Below are positions 6,310 through 10,342 of a stretch of 10,342 nucleotides of DNA, one piece after another. Below the pieces are notes generated by a model. It was not told where the DNA came from, did not search any database, and saw only the letters and a program-made list of their open reading frames with translations. Origin of the DNA: Deltaproteobacteria bacterium (lineage in GTDB: Bacteria; Desulfobacterota; JAENJC01); the NCBI GenBank assembly GCA_016844545.1, contig JAENJC010000024.1, positions 1 through 10,342 on the forward strand, given 5' to 3'. Each line of letters starts with the position of its first letter. Within the stretch, counting starts at the first letter, position 1. The position numbers and the translations under genes are program-made.

Positions 6310-8254
6310 CTGATGTTAGTTCAATTGCTTCTAACACCTGAAAACAAAAGCCTTGAATAGATTTTGCTGATAGATTAACTTCTATAAAGGCCCCGTTTTT
6401 TAGCTCCCGTATGGCCCGAAACTTCTTTTTATCTCGCCCCACCAATCGTGGAAATTGCTGTATGATCTGCTCGAACTTGTCTGGCTCTAAGTCAGCAATT
6501 GTATTCATGGTCTGTTCTAAAACATCGCGCCATGATTGAACCGTAAAATTTTGTCCAAGAATCCAAAGCTTATGAGGTATTGTACCTGTAACACCTCCCT
6601 GGTCTTTCTTTTCTTCGGTCTCATCTCCAAAATAAGGCCAAACTGAAAGAGCAATATCTGAAAGGTGCTCAGATCGTCTCTCTATATCTTCTCTTCTCCA
6701 AGAGGTTTTGTCACAAAAGTATCTGTTTATTTCAAGATGACTTTCGCTCAGCCGTTTTTTCTTATTTTCAAAGTTGTCATTTGAAAGTTCTGGATTGTAT
6801 GCAGTTAAGGTAAGGTTTCCTATGGTGTGCAATAGCAATTCATGGGTTAACTCCCAATCATTTCCCAAATGGTTTTGCCAATGCTCAGTTAATGTTTGCG
6901 GCATAACATGTTCAATGGAAAGGTCATCAAAAGGCACTTGTTCTTTGTGAGAGTAAGACTCTTCAATTGACTCAAGGATCAGTTTTGTTTTGATTGTGCG
7001 ATCTCCAGCGCCGTACAATTTTGCATCAATCAAGCGGGACCTAAACTCGATGTTCTTTGGATAACCTTTGGCTTGAAGTACGCTTTTCACGCCTTCCGTA
7101 AATTTGCCTGGGTTCTTGCTTTGAATTTGCAAATGAAGGGGTGGAAAGATTTTATTAAGTCCGTGAGTTGGAATATTGCAAACAAATCGGCGAATCATGA
7201 AATTTTCAATTATTTTTAAAATATCCAAAAACTCATCTGCTGAAACCTTCCCTTGCAAATACTCATCATAACAGTTTAACAGGAAAGGATAAGCAGTCGT
7301 TACCTCTATCCTGTTAAGACGACTCAATGCTTTGCTTATGCTTACATTTGTCTCATATTCGGGGTAGAGCAACCTTTGATAGTAGTTGGCAAAGCGTGAT
7401 ATGTTTTTGAGATATTCTAAAGCATCTCCTTGACTCACTTTGTCTTTAAGAGAAAAATATACATCGTTCTGTTTTACTGGATCTCCACTTTTCATGAGGT
7501 AATGCCGGATGAATTCTGTCAGGTTATCACCCAGGGCGTCTTGCATTGGCTTCCAGTACTGGGCATATATCTTTTCTTGTTCATTAATGTGGATTCGCAT
7601 GAAGAAATAATTACGAATCAAATCGGATTGAGTAAGTGGTCGCCCCTTGGCATTAAGGCTTTCAAAGACAAGATGAGGATTATCATCCGCATCGAGAACT
7701 ATACTTACAACAGAAAGATTGTTTGAAACAACCTTCTTAAGGGTGCGGATATCCAAATTACACTGCCGAAATTTTCTTTCAAAGAATTGATAGGCATCAA
7801 GAATGGGATTATTACTGTTCGGAGATTCTGATCGAATAAGCCTTTGAAAGGTTTCTCTGTCGAGCTGAGTAGGCTGGAGCTTATAGTAGTCAAAATCCTT
7901 TTTATATGGATTCACCAAAAGGGTATTATTAATTTCCTCTGCCAGTTCAAGCTCTGAGTTTTCTTTTGCTTTTTCACGCAATAACGTCAATAAGATATAA
8001 ATCGTTGTAAGCCGTTGCTGACCATCTATAAGCAAATATTTTGCGACACCTTCCGGTACGGAAACCGTTGGCATTGTGACTATTGAACCAACAAAATGGG
8101 TACGAGGACTATCTTCTTCGTATAGTTCTACAATGTCATCCCATAAAATCCCCCACTCTTTCTTAGTCCAACTATACGAACGCTGGAAGAGAGGCACAAC
8201 ATATTGTTTTGTACCTTCAATTATCGGCTGTAATTTAGTTTCTGAGGCTTTCAT
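6284..8254 (-). CDS. DUF262-DUF1524 protein, GmrSD-like restriction/defence nuclease
   Basis: A 656-residue protein with the fused architecture of GmrS-GmrD type IV restriction enzymes, which cleave modified phage DNA using NTP. The N-terminal DUF262 (ParB-like) part has VPLFQRSYSW (20-29), HFVGSIV, IDGQQRLTT (76-84) and the second conserved block FESLNAKGRPLTQSDLIRN (197-215). The DUF1524 HNH-type nuclease is at about 440-500: IEHVMPQ with His449, HTIGNLTL with Asn480, then NFENKK. A C-terminal extension (about 555-656) holds an extra domain I cannot name, starting near LGQNFTVQSWRDVLE. The start is well supported: GAGGAG lies 7 bases before the ATG and the N-terminus matches the family. The gene looks visibly richer in A/T than engB and nuo, consistent with transfer. 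No key motif is missing, so it is probably active. Its substrate specificity is unknown. Confidence 0.9.
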   Translation of the reverse strand: MKASETKLQPIIEGTKQYVVPLFQRSYSWTKKEWGILWDDIVELYEEDSPRTHFVGSIVTMPTVSVPEGVAKYLLIDGQQRLTTIYILLTLLREKAKENSELELAEEINNTLLVNPYKKDFDYYKLQPTQLDRETFQRLIRSESPNSNNPILDAYQFFERKFRQCNLDIRTLKKVVSNNLSVVSIVLDADDNPHLVFESLNAKGRPLTQSDLIRNYFFMRIHINEQEKIYAQYWKPMQDALGDNLTEFIRHYLMKSGDPVKQNDVYFSLKDKVSQGDALEYLKNISRFANYYQRLLYPEYETNVSISKALSRLNRIEVTTAYPFLLNCYDEYLQGKVSADEFLDILKIIENFMIRRFVCNIPTHGLNKIFPPLHLQIQSKNPGKFTEGVKSVLQAKGYPKNIEFRSRLIDAKLYGAGDRTIKTKLILESIEESYSHKEQVPFDDLSIEHVMPQTLTEHWQNHLGNDWELTHELLLHTIGNLTLTAYNPELSNDNFENKKKRLSESHLEINRYFCDKTSWRREDIERRSEHLSDIALSVWPYFGDETEEKKDQGGVTGTIPHKLWILGQNFTVQSWRDVLEQTMNTIADLEPDKFEQIIQQFPRLVGRDKKKFRAIRELKNGAFIEVNLSAKSIQGFCFQVLEAIELTSDDWKVEAS

Positions 8255-8330
8255 TGATCTTCTCCTCTATCACAATTAAATCTCCCAGCTTCCAGCAAAG
8301 TTGCCGTAGCCGCGCAATGACCTGCTTCAT
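8235..8330 (-). CDS. 31-residue leader ORF overlapping the DUF262 start
   Basis: The frame starts at ATG 8330, with AAGGA just upstream, immediately after an in-frame TAA. It begins MKQVIARLRQLCWKLGDL and ends INESLRN, overlapping the DUF262 gene by 20 bases. The predicted product is a short amphipathic helix with basic residues. It may couple translation of the nuclease gene, be a real micro-protein, or be chance. No family is recognised. Confidence 0.35.
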   Translation of the reverse strand: MKQVIARLRQLCWKLGDLIVIEEKINESLRN

Positions 8331-8350
8331 TTATCCTTGGCATAGCCCCC

Positions 8351-8382
8351 TTGGATTCCCGCTTAAACACCGCAGGAATGAC
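8351..8382. repeat. ATTCCCGC-type inverted repeat (dRS3-like)
   Basis: ATTCCCGC (8355-8362) and GCAGGAAT (8372-8379) form an 8-bp stem with one mismatch and a 9-base loop, flanked by TTGG and GACA. The pattern, GGATTCCCGC followed by a GGAATGACA tail, resembles dispersed palindromic repeats known in many genomes, such as Neisseria dRS3 and similar elements. It lies between the Gx gene and the defence block, close to the block's edge. Neither strand has a following T-run, so it is not a convincing terminator. Confidence 0.55.
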
Positions 8383-8427
8383 AAATCTCACCCCTGCCCT
8401 CACCCTAATGGCGAGACAGTTTTATCT

Positions 8428-8982
8428 TCAAACAACCTCTCTGAATGCAGGGAGCCTCTTTATATGCCCAACGAGGAACTCCCCTCCTATCCCGTTCACG
8501 ATACCTGTTGCAAGTCCGAACCCCAAGAATACCGGCAGGAGCATGAATATTTCCGAGTGTCTTATGAACAGGGCGTAGACCGTAACAACCTGAGCCAGGT
8601 TGCTTGCGTATGCCCCAAGGACGCTTATCCCGACCAGGCTAAAAATCCCTTTGAAAAACCTGTATGAGACGCCCATGACCACGGCGCTTGCAATTGCCCC
8701 AGAAAGACCTATAAAAAAGGAGGGGGTCAGGAACGTCCCTATTATCAGGGAGCCCACCATAACCCTGAGGAAGGCTACTGTTAACCCTGCCCAGAAGTCA
8801 TACAAAGATATGGCAGTAATGGTGAGTATATTTGCAAACCCGAATTTGAGCCAGGGGACCGGAGTCGGAATGGCCGCCTCTATAGTATGAATAGCGGATG
8901 CGAGGGCCACGAGGAGGGCCAGATGGGTATTCCTCCTTACCCTTTCAAGGTCTGATCCCTTTTCAGCGTGTAACTGCGTCAT
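8428..8982 (-). CDS. Gx-family integral membrane protein (Hpre_diP_synt_I family)
   Basis: A 184-residue membrane protein with about five hydrophobic segments. It belongs to the family often labelled heptaprenyl diphosphate synthase component I or Gx transporter. That enzyme name is doubtful, since the family resembles substrate-binding membrane subunits of ECF-type transporters. The signature is visible: HLALLVALASAIHTIEAAIP (about 20-39), PWLKFGFANILT, and glycine-rich membrane segments. The start at 8982 is preferred because GGGAGG lies 11 bases upstream; from the in-frame ATG at 8991 the gap would be only 2 bases. It overlaps the NusG-domain-II gene by 20 bases, so the two are co-translated. 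From recall, this pair also occurs in flavin-based extracellular electron-transfer loci (eetA/eetB in Listeria), hinting at a redox or flavin/quinone-linked role. Confidence 0.83.
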   Translation of the reverse strand: MTQLHAEKGSDLERVRRNTHLALLVALASAIHTIEAAIPTPVPWLKFGFANILTITAISLYDFWAGLTVAFLRVMVGSLIIGTFLTPSFFIGLSGAIASAVVMGVSYRFFKGIFSLVGISVLGAYASNLAQVVTVYALFIRHSEIFMLLPVFLGFGLATGIVNGIGGEFLVGHIKRLPAFREVV

Positions 8983-9322
8983 AATCCCCATCGCCTCCCA
9001 GCACCCTTACTACAACCCTGTTGGGAAGACAGGCAGCCATCTGGCCGTTTTTGCTGATCTCTCCCTGATGGATGCATACCTTGTTCCTGCATGGGGAAGA
9101 GAAAAATGACGCCTTCCCTCCCCTGACGTTGATCTTGCTGGTACCCAGGACACCTTTTACATCAATAAGGTTGTCCTTTCTGAGCAAGTAGGTTCCGGCT
9201 TGCTTCCCGTCAGCCTCTATCCAAATCTCCACCCCCTGCCTTCCACCACTTGCCATGGAGTAACTGAAGATGGTAAGAATGGCAAGAAAGGCGATGAGTA
9301 CCTTGTCAGCGATTGTGAACAT
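8963..9322 (-). CDS. NusG domain II-containing membrane-anchored protein
   Basis: A 119-residue protein with an N-terminal membrane anchor (residues 1-24, starting MFTIADKVLIAF) and an extracytoplasmic NusG-domain-II beta barrel. The family's conserved block is clear at about 77-105: PCRNKVCIHQGEISKNG, then CLPNRVVV. Cys78, Cys83 and His85 are spaced like a possible metal or redox site. Despite the name it is unrelated in function to transcription factor NusG. The start is uncertain: ATG 9322 fits the family's usual N-terminus but lacks a clear ribosome-binding site; an upstream TTG at 9361 would add 13 residues. It is the first gene of a pair with the Gx protein and is divergent from nuoA, with about 210 bases between start codons. 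Confidence 0.82.
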   Translation of the reverse strand: MFTIADKVLIAFLAILTIFSYSMASGGRQGVEIWIEADGKQAGTYLLRKDNLIDVKGVLGTSKINVRGGKASFFSSPCRNKVCIHQGEISKNGQMAACLPNRVVVRVLGGDGDYDAVTR

Positions 9323-9428
9323 GAGATTTAAGAGGATACCAGAATGGGTGTCTCCTATCAAGGAGTTTATCTCTTTTTAAACGCCAGCGCATGCCCATCA
9401 TTTCTAACGAACATCAACCTTTTTCTCC

Positions 9429-9457
9429 TTGACAAAAAGGGAAAGTTAAATTATCTT
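9429..9457 (+). promoter_or_regulatory. Sigma70-type promoter of the nuo operon
   Basis: A consensus TTGACA (9429-9434) is followed after exactly 17 bases by TATCTT (9452-9457), predicting a start point near 9464 and a leader of about 70 bases before nuoA. The octamer ATCTTAAT occurs at 9453-9460 (overlapping the -10), 9506-9513 and 9515-9522, which may be binding sites or simple A/T repeats. Confidence 0.7.
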
Positions 9458-9534
9458 AATCGAACTTTATGGCCGAGGGCATGATTCAGGCCGATTTCCC
9501 GATTGATCTTAATAATCTTAATTAGGGGGACGAC

Positions 9535-9888
9535 ATGATAGACTACCTACCAATACTAGCCCTCTTTGTCCTTGCAGTGGTCTTTGCATTCGGCACAATC
9601 CTCGCATCACACCTTATAGGGCCTAAAAATCCTTACAGAGAAAAGCTCTCACCTTATGAATGCGGGATGCCTCCTGTCGGCAATACAAGGGAGAGGTTCC
9701 CGATAAAATTCTATATCATAGCCATGTTATTTATCATATTCGATATTGAAGGTGTATTCATGATCCCCTGGGCCGTCGTCTTTAAGAGACTCGGGATGTT
9801 TGGGCTCATTGAGATGGGCGTATTCATCGCTATACTTCTGATAGGTCTTGCCTATGTATGGAAGAAAGGGGCACTGGAATGGGAATAG
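9535..9888 (+). CDS. nuoA: NADH-quinone oxidoreductase subunit A
   Basis: A 117-residue membrane subunit of complex I with three transmembrane helices (about 5-27, 60-82, 90-110). Family hallmarks are the loop motif SPYECGMPP (39-47) with Glu42, and the acidic residues Asp70 and Glu72 in FDIEGVF of the second helix, which contribute to the quinone/proton-coupling region. Length is normal for the family (about 117-125). The start codon is preceded by AGGGGGA at good spacing. It is the first gene of the nuo operon, read from the promoter at 9429, and overlaps nuoB by 10 bases. Confidence 0.97.
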   Translation: MIDYLPILALFVLAVVFAFGTILASHLIGPKNPYREKLSPYECGMPPVGNTRERFPIKFYIIAMLFIIFDIEGVFMIPWAVVFKRLGMFGLIEMGVFIAILLIGLAYVWKKGALEWE

Positions 9889-10342
9889 AACAGGCACTCG
9901 GCAAGCTTGGCGATAATGTCATGGTTACTTCTGCGGAGAAGGTCATAAACTGGTCACGTCGTTCGTCCCTGTGGCCCATGACCTTCGGTCTGGCATGCTG
10001 CGCCATAGAGATGATAGCCATGGTCTCCGCAAGATATGATGTATCAAGGTTCGGGGCCGAGGTATTCAGGGGAACTCCTAGGCAGTCAGATTTAATGATA
10101 GTCGCAGGGACTGTAACTAAGAAGATGGCCCCTGCGTTAAGGGCTGTTTATGACCAGATGCCTGAACCGCGTTATGTGATATCAATGGGTAGCTGCGCAA
10201 ACACGGGTAATATATTTGATACATATTCGGTTGTTCAGGGTGTTGATGAGATCGTCCCAGTAGATGTCTATGTACCAGGATGCCCTCCATGCCCGGAGGC
10301 GCTTTTATATGGAATCATGAAGCTCCAGGAGAAGATTGACAA
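9879..10342 (+). CDS. nuoB: NADH-quinone oxidoreductase subunit B (partial, runs off right edge)
   Basis: The first 154 codons of the peripheral complex I subunit that carries the terminal iron-sulfur cluster N2, next to the quinone site. The four N2 ligands are present: the tandem Cys40-Cys41 (GLACCAIEM), Cys106 (GSCANTG) and Cys135 (PGCPPCPE), matching the spacing known for Thermus Nqo6. The WPMTFGLACC and RGTPRQSD segments are typical. The start ATG lies inside the last codons of nuoA, so translation is coupled. Only the C-terminal few residues appear to be missing because the window ends. Further nuo genes are expected to the right. Confidence 0.97.
   Translation, partial: MGIEQALGKLGDNVMVTSAEKVINWSRRSSLWPMTFGLACCAIEMIAMVSARYDVSRFGAEVFRGTPRQSDLMIVAGTVTKKMAPALRAVYDQMPEPRYVISMGSCANTGNIFDTYSVVQGVDEIVPVDVYVPGCPPCPEALLYGIMKLQEKID

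Noticed and set aside
8255..8427. SOS (LexA) box upstream of the DUF262/DinD-like block.
   Set aside because: No CTG-N10-CAG or GAAC-N4-GTTC site was seen by eye, so damage-inducible control is not supported.
9367..9414. 15-codon minus-strand frame (MFVRNDGHALAFKKR) with AAGGAG about 10 bases upstream, before the NusG-II gene.
   Set aside because: Very short, no family resemblance, and it lies in the shared promoter region; chance is the best explanation without conservation data.

Overview
The window looks like chromosomal DNA from a Gram-negative, respiring bacterium. It encodes an outer-membrane porin with a cleavable signal peptide, exported periplasmic proteins, and the first two subunits of a proton-pumping NADH:quinone oxidoreductase (complex I). 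The gene mix and the style of the intergenic repeats recall Nitrospirota or former deltaproteobacterial genomes. That placement is an impression from recall; no marker gene here settles it.

Layout. From 1 to about 9361 every convincing gene lies on the minus strand; from 9535 onward the genes are on the plus strand. Read in the minus direction from the divergent point near 9400, the order is: a NusG-domain-II protein overlapping a Gx-family membrane protein; a short intergenic stretch with dispersed-repeat debris; an accessory block (31-codon ORF, DUF262/DUF1524 GmrSD-like protein, 42-codon ORF, Bro-N/DinD-like protein, 18-codon vestige); engB (ribosome-assembly GTPase); a pair of hairpin repeats; an LPP20-like exported protein overlapping a transglutaminase-like exported protein; a 334-bp gap with a gene remnant and a strong promoter; an OprO/P-type porin; a bacterioferritin-like protein; and finally a cluster of alternating inverted repeats. 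On the plus strand a near-consensus promoter drives nuoA and nuoB, which overlap by 10 bases; nuoB runs off the right edge.

The most interesting region is 5280-8330. Five consecutive reading frames (31, 656, 42, 283 and 18 codons) overlap at every junction by 20, 26, 4 and 4 bases. The large members are a DUF262-DUF1524 protein, the architecture of type IV modification-dependent restriction enzymes of the GmrSD kind, and a Bro-N protein whose C-terminal half resembles DinD. The last frame is a short fragment resembling the C-terminal LYxLTxEEI signature of restriction-modification methyltransferases and specificity proteins. The simplest reading is an anti-phage island, either a compact two-component system with small accessory peptides or the collapsed remnant of a larger restriction-modification operon, inserted between housekeeping genes.

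Smaller points of note: a LacI-type palindrome fills the -35/-10 spacer of the porin promoter. Heptanucleotide tandem repeats encode the signal peptide of the transglutaminase protein, where slippage would shift the frame. Three copies of a GTAGGGG-type hairpin repeat are present, one of them supplying the C-terminal residues of the ferritin. The NusG-II/Gx pair sits divergently beside complex I.
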